Part shown: positions 36,693 through 47,594 of the stretch, in pieces
How the letters are laid out: every line of letters begins with the position of its first letter
How positions within the stretch are numbered: position 1 is the stretch's first letter
From: Trifolium pratense
Taxonomy: Eukaryota > Streptophyta > Magnoliopsida > Fabales > Fabaceae
Reading direction: 5' to 3'
Length of the DNA: 64,000 nt
NCBI RefSeq assembly: GCF_020283565.1
Contig: NC_060062.1
Coordinates: forward strand, 52,474,439-52,538,438
The notes under the pieces: generated by a model
Database searches by the model: none
What the model was told of the DNA's origin: nothing
What the model saw: only the letters and a program-made list of their open reading frames with translations
Made by a program: the position numbers and the translations under genes

Positions 36693-36855
36693 AAATTTAC
36701 CAACTATTTTTTTTTATCAAGTAGCCTAGTGGCTAGACTCGCACATTTAAACATTGAGAAATGTGAAACCCGAGGTTCGAACTCCGGTCACTCCATTAAT
36801 ATTCCTGGTAGCTACCTTTTGAGCTACATTGATGAGACAAATTTATTAACTATTT
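36693..36855 (+). mobile_element. tRNA-derived SINE with 17-bp target duplication
   Basis: TAGCCTAGTGGCTAG (A box region) and GAGGTTCGAACTCC (B box) head a short retroposed unit. Its flanks AAATTTACCAACTATTT (36693-36709) and AAATTTATTAACTATTT (36839-36855) match at 15 of 17 positions, a typical SINE TSD. Same family as 27438-27585. Confidence 0.75.
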
Positions 36856-36863
36856 AATATCTT

Positions 36864-37573
36864 GGCTTAAATGCAGTTTTGGCCCCTCAAGTTTCACAAT
36901 TGCTTGATTTTGGCCCCCCACATTTCAATTGCTTGATTTTAACCCTCTAAGTTTCACAATTGCTTGATTTTAGCCCTCCAAGTTTCAATTGCTCGATTTT
37001 GGCCCCCCAAGTTTACCCCATTTTGCATTTGTTAGCCCCCCGTTGACTTTTTTGACTATAAATTGCTTATGTGACATTTTAAAAAAATTAAAAATATGTT
37101 TTAATTAAAAAATAATAATATTTGCTTTTATAAAAATGTATTAAAAATTGTTTTTTTAATAAAAAGTTTAATAATTATTTTTTATTTAAAAAAAAGCTTA
37201 CAAAGTTTTTAAAAAATAATTCATAAAATGTTTTTTTTACTTTTGTATATAACAAAATTATTTTACAAACTATATATAATAATAAAAAAATTATAATTTA
37301 GTTTTTAAAAACAATTTGTAATTTATTTATTTATTTTTAAATACTTATTTAATTTTAAAATGCCACATAACCAATTTTTAATCAAAATATTCAACGGGGG
37401 GCTAGCAAATGCAAAAGGGGGTAAACTTGAGGGGCCAAAATCGAGCAATTGAAACTTGGAGGGCTAAAACCAAGCAATTGTGAAACTTAGGGGGTTAAAA
37501 TCAAGCAATTAAAATGTGGGGGACCAAAATCAAGCAATTGTGAAACTTGGGGGGCCAAAACTGCATTTAAGCC
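36864..37573. mobile_element. Mutator-like element with repeated TIR units
   Basis: The ends GGCTTAAATGCAGTTTTGGC and its complement form inverted repeats of about 170 bp. Each arm is made of four or five copies of a unit like AAGTTTCACAATTGCTTGAT plus TTGGCCCCC. The flanks TAATATCTT (36855-36863) and TAATATCAT (37574-37582) give a 9-bp TSD with one mismatch. The centre is AT-rich and non-coding. Confidence 0.8.
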
Positions 37574-37861
37574 TAATATCATCTAAATAAAAATTTGAAT
37601 AATTAAAACTTATTTATTGTAATTTATTTAAAAAATTTAAATAACATAATTTATCATTTAGCCACATTTAAAGTGTGTAATTCTTCTGATTCAAAAAAAA
37701 AGTGTGTAATTCTTCCCGTTAGACGATTTAAATTTCAAAAGATAGAAGTTTGTGGTAAACCTTTCAGTAACAAGAGTATCTCTGAGGAGTCTTTTCGCCG
37801 TCCCAACAACCAAACTTATGTCATTCTTAGGTAGGAAACATAAATTGATAGATGGATGCTA

Positions 37862-38318
37862 ACTCATTCGAATGGAGGGCCTAAGCCAAAAGAAGGATGA
37901 ATTACACTCAATTGTGATGACACTCACAAAAGTTCAACTAATATGACAGGATGCGGATGTCTCCTCCGAGACAGTAGTGGTAACTGTTTTAAGCATTTTT
38001 GCTCATAAAATTGGCTCCTGCGACGCACTCCACATTGAGATGTGGGACATGTATATCGGAATGGACTTAGCTCATAGACAAGAAATTACTCATCTTCAAG
38101 TAGAAAATGATTCAGATGTATTGGTCTATGTGGTAATAAAAAAATGCAATAACTTTGATCAAACATATGCATGATCTCAAGAACATGAATTGACATGTCC
38201 AATTCAACCATACCCGGCATAAAGGAAACAGATCATCCGACTGGTTAACTACTTTCAGTCTAACATTGAACTCCTATGATTTTCTCATTCTAGAGACTCC
38301 TCCTAGAGAGCTTAAAAA
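37862..38318 (+). pseudogene. LINE RNase H domain fragment (continues past two insertions)
   Basis: Readable pieces include NMTGCGCLLRDSSGNCF (about 37940-37990), CDALHIEMWDMYIGMDLA (about 38015-38070), HLQVENDSDVLV (about 38092-38130) and HTRHKGNRSSDWL. This order (GxLLRDxxG, E-x-W/A, xD at the strand end, HVxREGN-SADxLA) is the RNase H-like domain at the C-terminus of plant LINE polyproteins. A frame break lies near 37975. The last codons (PPRELK at 38294-38311) are cut by a hAT-like element; 20 bp (39365-39384) and then 40261 onward continue the frame. Confidence 0.65.
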
Positions 38319-39364
38319 CAATGTTTTGAAAACCGGACCGGACCGACTGGTTCAACCGGAAACCGGACCTATCACCGGTCCGGTCAGAAGTGCAAAACCG
38401 CTAGTCCTGAGAACCGCCAAAAAACCGCTGAAAACCGGATTGAACCGGGAAAACCGGTGAACCGGTCCCGGTTTTTGTTAACCGGACGGTTCAGGCTTAC
38501 TTTCACAAAAACACTGAAAATTCATTTTTTTTCCCCCAATTTTTCAGTTTTTTTATCATTTGCTTCCAGAAAACTCATCGCTCTTTTCTGTTATGGGCAG
38601 TATTTTTAACACCTTTACACTTTTTTCCTTTCATTAATCCATTAAAATCATTTTGTTTTCTTCTTCCTACACTTGGATCTATGAAATTGTTTCTTTTCTT
38701 TTGTTGAAAAGGGATTGGTGGCTGTTATGTTCTTGTGTTGTAGAAGTTTTATTGTGGTGGTGGAATAGAATAATAAAAGTTTTGTTGTGGTGGTGTAATT
38801 AGAATCAGTGGACGAGATCAAACAGGACATATATGAGATTTTGTTTTGATATGGGTTAGTTGGAGTGTGTATGTGGTGTTGTGTTTGGAAGATTGTGATG
38901 ATGAGGAGGTTGCGAGATATAAGGACAGAAACATGAGATTGTAATTGTGTTAGTTGCTATGTTCATTTATTGCATCCAACACTTGTTGCTAGAGACTAGA
39001 GATGAAGGTATGGAAATGGGATGAAGAATATTGAAGTTTCTTGCTTGGGGCGGCTGCTAGCTGCAGAAATACAATTTTGGCTGTTGTGGTTTTCAATAAT
39101 TTAGTGTTGTTCTTATTCCTTTAAATGGGCTGATGAAAGTTATTGGGTTTCTTTTTCATTTTGCTAGTTTATTACTGGGCCTAGTGAATAAACATCATAT
39201 TTGTTTTTACTATTTTTTTTTTACTAATTATTTAACCATATTATTAATTATAAATTAGGATAAATTAATTATCCGGTTCAATAGCGGTCCAACCGATTGA
39301 ACCGGTTAAACCATGAACCGGAGCTCTCGCCGGTTCGATCTTCGGTCCAATTTTTAAAACATTG
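38319..39364. mobile_element. hAT-like element with AACCGG-rich ends
   Basis: The ends CAATGTTTTGAAAACCGG and (complement of the right end) CAATGTTTTAAAAATTGG are inverted. CTTAAAAA (38311-38318) and CTTAAAAG (39365-39372) make an 8-bp TSD with one mismatch. About 150 bp at each end are dense in ACCGG/CCGGT words. The interior (38520-39220) is unrelated, with ordinary AT content and no long frame. Confidence 0.75.
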
Positions 39365-39384
39365 CTTAAAAGTCTCCTTTTGAT

Positions 39385-40260
39385 TAGGGGTGTACGTGGG
39401 GCGGATTGGGTTGGGTTTGACCAAAACCAAAACCCAAACCACATATGGTACTCCGGGTTGGGTTTAGTAAAATAACCACCCGTTATAACATTGGACCGGG
39501 TTGGGTAAATCCACTAATTTCCGGATTGGATTGGGTTGGATGTGGGTTACCCAAATTATTATTATTTTTTTTTTATATTAAATATCTAAATGTTGAATCA
39601 TCATATTTTTCATAAAAAATAACTCAATCAATGTATTTTCTTGAAAATTATTAGGGAAACTTTTTTTCACTATAATAAATAATCATCCATTTTTTTTTTT
39701 GTGTAAATCTATGTTCATAATCTGGAGGTAGATTCTTTATGATATTCATATGTTCTGCCTAAGGGTCTAAATTATGGCTTCTTGTAAAAAAAATATAAAA
39801 TTATGCAAAATGCTTGAGGTAATAATATAAATGATTTTATTGTTTTTTTTAATATCAAATGACTAAACCATGAATCACTATATTTGTTTACGAAAATTAT
39901 TTAATTTTTTGAAATTTTTAAAAAATAATGCGATAAATTATCATATTTGTTCATAAAAATTATTCAATCTTTTTTATTTTCGTAAAAAATAGTATAACTC
40001 ATTTTTAATATAAAAATATTTAATAATCAAATGAAAAAATCTTTAGTTTTTTCATAAAAAAATTTCAAAAAACATAGCACTAGTGGGTTAGTGAGTTTTT
40101 TGGGTTGGGTCCGGTTTTACCCGAAATCCGATTTTTTTAATGGGTTTTTCATTTTTGAAATCCATATCCACCTATTTGCCCGACCCAACTCACTTTTTTG
40201 GGTTGGATTGGGTGAGTTTGACCGGGTTGACCGAATTTGCCCAATCCATGTACACCCCTA
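39385..40260. mobile_element. hAT-like element, TAGGGGTG family
   Basis: The ends TAGGGGTGTACGTGG and CCATGTACACCCCTA are inverted, with the perfect 8-bp TSD CTTTTGAT on both sides (39377-39384, 40261-40268). The subterminal parts are crowded with GGGTTGGGTT/AACCCAAACC words. 876 bp, AT-rich core, non-coding. Confidence 0.85.
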
Positions 40261-40437
40261 CTTTTGATGGTTATCGGCGCTTGCATGCCCCAAAGTTTAT
40301 ATGTAGGTTTTTCCTTTTTTTTTTTTTTGCAAAAAATAAAATAAAAAAATGGGAATGTACAAATAAACATAGGGTGCGAATAGTAATTACTAAAACAATA
40401 GACCAAAGAAAGGGTAAAACTCGTCGAAGCCTCTAAA

Positions 40438-40581
40438 ATTGGGCCAGCCCAGTTTAGTTTCAACTAGGGTTTCGTATAAATTTAGGATTTTCTCCCATTT
40501 CATCGTCTCAAACCCTGTGCGCTGCGTGAGAGAGTATAGCTGCTGTAGCTCGAAAACCGGCGCCGAACAACAACCATCATC
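40438..40581 (+). promoter_or_regulatory. Compact promoter and leader of eS24
   Basis: Within 45 bp lie TGGGCC (40440-40445) and AGCCCA (40446-40451), a pair of site II elements; a telo-box in inverse orientation, TAGGGTTT (40465-40472); and TATAAA (40475-40480). This set is the hallmark of plant ribosomal protein gene promoters and couples them to cell division. A pyrimidine-rich start region (TTTTCTCCCATTTCATC, 40488-40504) fits a TOP-like leader. Transposon-derived sequence reaches to about 40330. Confidence 0.75.
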
Positions 40582-42230
40582 ATGGCGGACAAGGCAGTCA
40601 CCATCCGAACCAGGAAGTTCATGACCAACAGGCTTCTCTCAAGGAAGCAATTTGTGAGTTTCGCTTTTCACATTTTCTAATTTTCATAAACACTAATTTT
40701 AATCGATTCAGATCTTTGTATTCTCCAATTTACAAAACGATTTAGCTCAATTATATAGATTTAGTTGCTTAATACTAAAAAGTATTTTATGATTATGCTA
40801 ATTTGAAACATTTTTAGTTGTTTTCGTATAAATTATTTTATGATATTGCTTATATGAATGTGAGTTTTAATTGGTGTTTTTCTTCTAAAATAATGTAACA
40901 ATTAATTTATTTTATTTTATCATATAGTTAGATGATTTATGTTGCAGCTTAACATTCTGTTAAATGTTTTGTTATGATATCATTAATTAGGTATTGGATG
41001 ATTTATTTTGCTTGATACGTATGATTAGGGTTTTTGTTATTATGCTATTGGTTTCAAATTTATTGGGTTTTTTGACCAAATATTTTTTATTGTATGATGT
41101 AGGTCATTGATGTTCTTCATCCTGGAAGGGCAAATGTTTCCAAGGTATTTTTTGTTAATGATGTGATTTGAAGTTAATGATGGTTAATGAATGTCAGAAA
41201 ATTTTGCTAATTTATTGTTTTATCTTTTGTTGTGTTTGGTGTGAAGGCTGAGCTTAAGGAGAAGCTTGCAAGAATCTATGATGTGAAGGACCCAAACACT
41301 GTTTTCGTCTTCAAGTTCAGAACTCATTTTGGTGGTGGCAAGTCTACCGGTTTTGGTTTGATCTATGATTCTGTTGAGAATGCTAAGAAATATGAACCAA
41401 AATACAGACTTATCAGGGTGAGTTTTTGGCTTAAAATTCCTTTTTCTTTGATTTGGCAGGTCTTTATATATAATTATCTAGCATTCTGTACTATTAGCTT
41501 TCATTGCTCCTGTTTTTTTCTTCCTTTTGATGAGATATGAAATGATTTGATATGTTCTTTCAGTATTAACCAGCATTTTGCTTTTACAAAGCTTAACATC
41601 AAAGTGTTTGTGGCAATTCAAAATGTTTGTATATCATTTGGAATAAGTTCTCTAAAGTGAGGTTTATCCACTGTTTGTTCAATTTCAAGTTTCTGGTTTC
41701 AATTTGTTTAGAGATGCATTTTCTTATTATTATTATTTGTTCTTCTGAACAATTTGTCTAGTGCTGCCAATCTTAAATAATAAAAAGATTTGCTTGTAGT
41801 ATTTGTTGGTGATTTTGTTAATTTCTATTGCCTGATTTTCGTTTGCTCTACTTTGCTCTTGCAATCACAAAATTCACAACAGACTCATTTTGCTTTTGAA
41901 TTTAGTTGATGATTCTGGCCATTTATGTATTTAATTTAATCAAGATTCCCTTTTTTCTTCATGATATGGAGATTACTAACTTATTTTTTCATTTCTATCT
42001 ATTGCAGAACGGACTTGATACTAAGGTTGAAAAGTCTAGGAAACAAATGAAGGAAAGAAAGAACAGATCAAAGAAGATTCGTGGTGTAAAGAAGGTAAAA
42101 ACATACCTTCTGTTTTGATAAGTTCTCGTTTTAGATAATTTGTCTTGTAAATCTATGAAGTATAACCTTTGTCATGTTATTTTTGCAGACCAAGGCTGGC
42201 GATGCTGCCAAGGGAGGAAAGAAGAAATAA
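40582..42230 (+). CDS. RPS24: Small-subunit ribosomal protein eS24
   Basis: Five exons, all phase 0: 40582-40653, 41103-41144, 41247-41417, 42008-42094, 42189-42230 (414 nt, 137 aa). The protein starts [20 protein letters not shown], then [36 protein letters not shown] and a Lys-rich tail ([19 protein letters not shown] ... GGKKK). eS24 is a component of the 40S subunit body, needed for 18S rRNA maturation. Length and sequence are those of the plant family (about 133-137 aa) and the frame is intact. The start codon follows the context CATCATC-ATGGCG, a strong plant initiation context. All introns have GT-AG borders. Confidence 0.97.
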
Positions 42231-43235
42231 TTTTTCAGCCATTTTGTTATGATGATATTAAAAGGTTATTTTGTTTTTGGTATTTTCTTAAGGCTATCTA
42301 TAGTCTTTGTAGCTTTCTAGAATGGAGGATTTTGCTGTAATTGTCTTTCGTACTTTTATTGATGTTCACTTATGTGTTTGAGACCCAGCAGTGACCAATT
42401 TTGAGAATTCAGTTGAACATTTAAGTTGCTTTTAATTAGTTAATTGATTGTGATACTTAATTGATTGTTGCTTGGTTGGTGATAGATTGTTGTTCATCTG
42501 TTATGAAAGGATTTTAAAGGCCATAGTAATCTTGAAATGCTTGTTTAACAACAGTATTTAACTTGTTTTGAAGAATAACGAACTATTAATCGATCTTCAC
42601 AATGCAATCTTGCATAGTACTAGAATTGTTAAGCTTGACAATCATTTTATCATTTAATTATGTCCTTTAATGTCTCACTTAACCAAATTAGAACTTGTCC
42701 TCTCTTCTTTCTCCCTTCACTTATTATTCCTTTCTGTCTCATGCTATGTTGCCAATATGCGGGTACGGTACCTGATACGGGTACTGGTACGGGGTACGTA
42801 CTCGGTACCGGTATTCTTCCTTAAATGGAGTACATGTGCATCAGAGGTCTCATGTCTACATTTCAATCCATATTCGTCTAATCCATTATATTGCCAGTCA
42901 CTTCCAATGGTGAACACAATAATCCTTAAGTTTAGAAAGGGACTCACCCATTGTTTTTACTTCACTCATCAAGCTTCGATCTTCTGTTTAGAGTTGTTTC
43001 AAGTCTCCAGCTTCTCCCTAGAAAAGAATAAATCTAGATTTGGGTATTTTATGCTTTCCTTGTGAAAGGTGTTTCTGCTTTTATGAGTTGATAAGTAGGA
43101 TGGATTTTATATCAGTAGAGTTGGTTAATTTTTTATTGTACACTAGAATTTTTTTATTATGAAAGAAATAATTTCAAGGTCTCAAAACGTTGCTTACTGA
43201 CGGAACTCAACAGTGAACAATTGAAAAAAGTGGTT
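42231..43235 (+). other. eS24 3' UTR and intergenic sequence
   Basis: The first 200-300 bp are the probable 3' UTR. Around 42757-42815 is a GTACC/GGTAC-rich block (GGGTACGGTACC, GGTACGGGGTACGTACTCGG) similar to one at 945-1060 upstream of the SFH gene. The remainder holds short frames without recognisable domains. No gene called. Confidence 0.4.
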
Positions 43236-43244
43236 CCTTCCTTG

Positions 43245-44409
43245 GAAATTTTTTTTTCTACCCCTACATTTATCACTTCACCCCAACAATTAGAATTGAA
43301 ATGACAAATATACCCTCATATATAAGTAAAACTGTAAAAAAAAATTATTTTCTACACTACTCAGAGAAAGTGTGCCGGTGTGTCTTAGGAGTAAAAGAGA
43401 GAGCAAGTGAAAAAATACATACCGGTACACTTTTTCAAAGTGTGTCGGTTTGAAATTTTTACCAGTACTCCTTTTTTCAAGTTTGCTGGTATGAATATTC
43501 ATACCGGAACACTCACATGAAAGCGTTCCGGTATTAATATTCATACCGGAAAACTTTAAAAAAAGAGTACCGGTAAAAATTCGGCACACTTTGAAAAAGT
43601 GTACCGGTTTATGTTTGTTTTAAATTTGCCTACCGGAACACTTTCTCAAAGTGTGCCGATAATATCAGTAATTTTCTCCACATATCCACAAGCAAGCCAA
43701 CTTCTTTGCAAACTGATTGCCTTTATTTGTTGTTCCAACAAACCTGGCATGTTAAACTTACATTTTTTTAATATATCAGTTCTTCAGTTCAATTTCCAAA
43801 TTACAATTGTTAGGATTTGTTGAAGTTAAGGAAAAGTTATAGGAGTTTGAATTATGAAACCATTCATTCACCTGCCATTGAGAAGAATACGATGATGTGT
43901 TCTACCTATTTTACATTAGTTATTTATTAACTTTAATATTAATAGGTAACTGGAATGTGTATGGATAATTGCATGTCTGGAAAATGCAGGATGTTGGTTG
44001 AGTCGGTACTTACCAGACATGGATGCATTTTTGTTTGCAAATTTTCTGTTGATGTGTTGTATATATTTAGATTTGTTTCCTTCACTTTTCTGTTATCATG
44101 TGTCAAGCCAAATTATCTGATCATCAGAACTAATTTTGTATGGCACGAGAACATTTTTATAATACCGGAACACTTTTCAAAAGTGTTCTGCTAACAATCC
44201 ATATCTTTTTTCAAACCGATTAACATACCGGAACAGTGTTGGGGGAGTGTAACCAGTTTACCGAAAAAGTTATAATATCAAAAATTAAAAAATATACTGA
44301 AATTTTTTTTGAAGGAAAAATATACTGAAATTTGATAAGGGTAGAATTGGAATATTGGAAAATATGTTGGGGTATAGAAATAATTGTTGGGGTAGGAAAA
44401 AAATTTTTC
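43245..44409. mobile_element. Mutator-like fold-back element
   Basis: The ends GAAATTTTTTTTTCTACCCC and (complement of the right end) GAAAAATTTTTTTCCTACCCC match. The perfect 9-bp TSD CCTTCCTTG flanks it (43236-43244, 44410-44418). Inner parts repeat ACACTTTTTCAAAGTGT palindromes and CCGGT words in both orientations. The terminal CTACCCCAACAATT motif relates it to 29166-29944. 1165 bp, no conserved domain in any frame. Confidence 0.8.
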
Positions 44410-44678
44410 CCTTCCTTGACAGCTTGGTGGGCAATGCATGAAGGACCTCCAGCCCACTAGAGTAACATTTGTGTAACATGTGTTTTCTAATAGAAAACAT
44501 ACACTCCTTATCTACATATTAAAATAAAAATATATACTAATCAACTCATAGTTACCAACTGAGTTACACTTACATGACATGTTTTCTAAATTTTGTACAA
44601 AATATATCAATTTTTTTAATTATAATTAGGAATGAAGTGAGTATCATTTTATATCTCAACTACTTATCATATCTCAAC

Positions 44679-45326
44679 TAGAGATGTCAATGGATATTCG
44701 TGGAGGCGGATAATATGATATTCATGTCCGCTTCGTTGGATAAATATGATATCCATATCCGCTCTATATCCGTCTGCGTATCCGCTAAACGTGATTCTTA
44801 TTTACAGATATACATGGATAATAAATTTTTTAAAAAATTTGTGATTCTTATAAAAAAAATATTTTAATTACTTGAAATTTGTTTATGTTCTTTCTAAAGA
44901 AACAATAAAAAAATTATTAACACATAATGATATTCATATGTTTCACTTTCAATTTAACAACAAAATTTAACACATTTATTTTTCTTCTTTTCACCAAAAT
45001 ATAATAATATTCATATATTTCTCTTAAGAAAAAACTTCATATATTTCATTTCTAATCAAAACAAAGTTCATCACAAAATTCTAAAGAATTAAAAAAACTC
45101 TTTTATATTTGATAACTAAAATATTTATATAATTTTCTTATTTATTAACGGGTATGGATATCCACGAATACATATATCATTAAATCCGCATCCGTATCTA
45201 TTAACTATCGGGTATTTGAAATATCCATTTATCTTACCCGCGAATATCCATTAGACTATCCGCTCCGTATCTGTGGCGGATTTTATCCACGAATATCCGC
45301 GGATATGGATATTTTTGCCATGCCTA
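44679..45326. mobile_element. hAT-like element, TAGAGATG variant
   Basis: The ends TAGAGATGTCAATGGATA and (complement of the right end) TAGGCATGGCAAAAATATCC are inverted. ATCTCAAC (44671-44678) and ATTTCAAC (45327-45334) form an 8-bp TSD with one mismatch. Subterminal GGATATCC/CCGCGGATAT words fill both ends. Related in layout to 28523 and 39385. Confidence 0.75.
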
Positions 45327-45720
45327 ATTTCAACTACTAATCAGCTATGAAAATGTAGTAGTAATTTGCTAGTTTGATAGGATAGTTCTTGTATGGGCAC
45401 TCACAAATTTAAGTATGTGAGTAACTTATTCTTATATGCCCAGTTTAAATGTTTGATAATCTCTTCAATTTTTTTTATAAGAAATAATTTAAATTTTAAA
45501 TTTATTCAATAATTAATATATTTAATCTATAATATAAATTATATACACCAATTATTCAATAAAATCCAACACTATCAAACATTATATCAAACACCTTTCA
45601 ACACAATTAAACCAACGACACCTATACGTCTCACATGCAACACACACATTTCCTTTACCAAGTGTTAACCCCCTTAACTTGTAGGAGCATTTAATTTCTC
45701 TATATCAACCCAATTCTTAT

Positions 45721-45731
45721 ATCATCATCAC

Positions 45732-45770
<39 letters not shown>

Positions 45771-45803
45771 GGAGCATGGTGCTGCTGCTATTTCTGCTAA
45801 CGG
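45721..45803 (+). other. (ATC)n microsatellite and possible first exon
   Basis: A tandem ATC repeat (about 45721-45769) is followed by an ATG at 45770 that opens MEHGAAAISAN and reaches a donor-like AACG|GTAATAAT near 45802. Upstream (45600-45720) looks leader-like (CACACACATTTCC, CTCTATATC). The Sirevirus and a hAT-like element would lie in later introns. No downstream exon could be tied to it, and the product is not recognised. Confidence 0.25.
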
Positions 45804-46476
45804 TAATAATATTTTGATAATTTTATCGCTTTTGTTACTGGTTTCCACTTGCACTATTATGGATGCAAAACATATTGCACTTTTAATATTATGGATAAAA
45901 AACACATTTAATGATCATATTATTGAATAATGAAGTTAGAATCCAAATTAAGTTAGATCACTGCTAGGATAGAGATCAAATACAAAACACAAACCACATT
46001 TGTCTATTGTGATGCCTTTTATTGGTTTTGCTTTTATAGTTTGGAAAATATTATTGATTGATAAATGATAATTTCTATTACCTGAAATGTACTTTTGTCC
46101 ATTTCTCTTTTGTTATAAGTTGCATAGGCTTATCATTCTCTCTTGGATTAGAAAGAGTGTGACGCCCCTTCTAGTTTATTCCATTTCTTCTCTTTTCTTT
46201 ACTTTGTTTCAATTCCGTTCTTACATGTGTTTGTGTCAAACTCTATCATTTTCTTGTTTTTAAATCAAGCACCTATCTTTCAAGCAGTTTATTTCCTAGT
46301 GAATCACAAGAATTCAAAAGTCCAAAGTTCATAGAGTTATTTCATGAATTTTTGAAGATTATGCATACTTTTCAACAATTGGTGCATATCAATCATTAAA
46401 TGTGAATATAAAGATAATTATGGATTATTATAAACAAACAAAAAAATGAACAAGATAGTTTTGTAGTTTAAAGGAC
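45804..46476. other. Non-coding stretch before the 46477 MITE
   Basis: AT-rich single-copy-looking sequence with pyrimidine-rich parts (TTTCTTCTCTTTTC near 46186). It may be intron of the suspected gene starting at 45770. I see no repeat ends and no coding motif in it. Confidence 0.3.
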
Positions 46477-46634
46477 ATGCACCGTCGGTGTAAATTAATA
46501 TTACACTGACAACCAATAAGAATGCTTTAACCTTCCATATTATATGAAGAAAGTAGGGTTAAGTGGGATGACATGGCGAAAAACATGGTTGTGATTGGTT
46601 GACAATGTAAAATTAATTTACACTGTCGGTGCAT
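46477..46634. mobile_element. Small MITE, ATGCACCG ends
   Basis: ATGCACCGTCGGTGTAAATT at the left and AATTTACACTGTCGGTGCAT at the right are inverted, and the similarity continues inward (TTACACTGACAACCAAT against ATTGGTTGACAATGTAA). About 158 bp. TSD not resolved. Confidence 0.65.
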
Positions 46635-46842
46635 ATTCTTTTTTCTCATAGTTTTGGTATGTCTAATATTAAAAAATTTGTAAATACAATTTTTTTGCTA
46701 AATTACATTTTTGTCCTTTTAACTTTCACAAATTTACGACTTTGCCTATAACTTTCATAATAGCGTTTTTTGCCTCTAACTTCTTGTAAAAGGGCGACCC
46801 TTAATTAAGTCAACACTCACGTGGACAATCACTTAAAATGAA

Positions 46843-47491
46843 GGTTGAACATTTTATAAGTGAGATGACCCATAAATCTAACACCTTAAGGTTTTGGGTT
46901 AAAGTTTGGTGTCCAACTCACTTGTAGAGTTGTTCTTAGCCCAATGTGAATGATCCCCTGACTGCCCCTCGTGATGACCCAACAGTGGTATCAGAACCGA
47001 TGGTTCGATGAAGGGTTCAACCGACTCCTTGTATCGAAAGTCTTCCGGACAAAGGTGGTCAGGCGGCGTGTCCCGTTGAGTATCACCGCCAACGACGATA
47101 CAAGTGTATGTGTGAAGAAAAGCTTCCGCTTGAGGGGGAGCATAAATAATTTAAGGACTCGCTCTTGAGGGGGAAATTGTTGTGACAAGTGTGAGTTAAG
47201 TCCCACATTGCTTAGAAAAGTGGAGGTTGAATACATTATAAGTGAGAGAACCCATAAACCTAACACCTTAAGGTTTTAGGTTAAAGTGTGGTATCCAACT
47301 CACTTGCTAAGTTGTTCTTGGCCCAATGCGAATGATCTCCTGGATGCCCCTCGTGATGACCCAACAGTGGTATGACAAAGGTGTCAGGCGGCATAAAGAA
47401 CACCTTTGTCATTTTACTACTGAGTGTGGTGTCTATTGTTCTTAGCCCAATGTGGATGATCCCTTGGCTGTCCCCTCATGATGACCCAACA
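46843..47491 (+). mobile_element. TRIM array (three LTR-like units)
   Basis: A left LTR remnant (46843-46984) ends GACCCAACA and is followed by GTGGTATCAGAACCGATGG, a primer-binding site. A short interior ends in GAGGGGGAAAT (47166-47176). A full LTR follows at 47178-47366 (TGTTGTGACAAG ... GACCCAACA). After a second GTGGTAT, a third LTR end fragment (about 47437-47491) again ends GACCCAACA. The interior (193 bp) has no coding capacity. This is a terminal-repeat retrotransposon in miniature that has recombined or partly duplicated in tandem. Confidence 0.7.
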
Positions 47492-47594
47492 GATGAATAA
47501 GAAAACTCTAGGACTGCACTCTTAACTGTCTAACATTCATTCGATATCTCATTTTTTCTCTATCTTTCTCTTCCTATCATATCACTAACATACC

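Noticed and set aside
36720..36800. Possible tRNA gene
   Set aside because: Same reason: tRNA-like promoter words in a dispersed SINE with 17-bp flanking duplication, also seen at 27438.
42670..43065. 131-codon open frame downstream of eS24
   Set aside because: No recognisable domain, unusual composition for a plant protein, and it covers the GTACC repeat block; probably chance.
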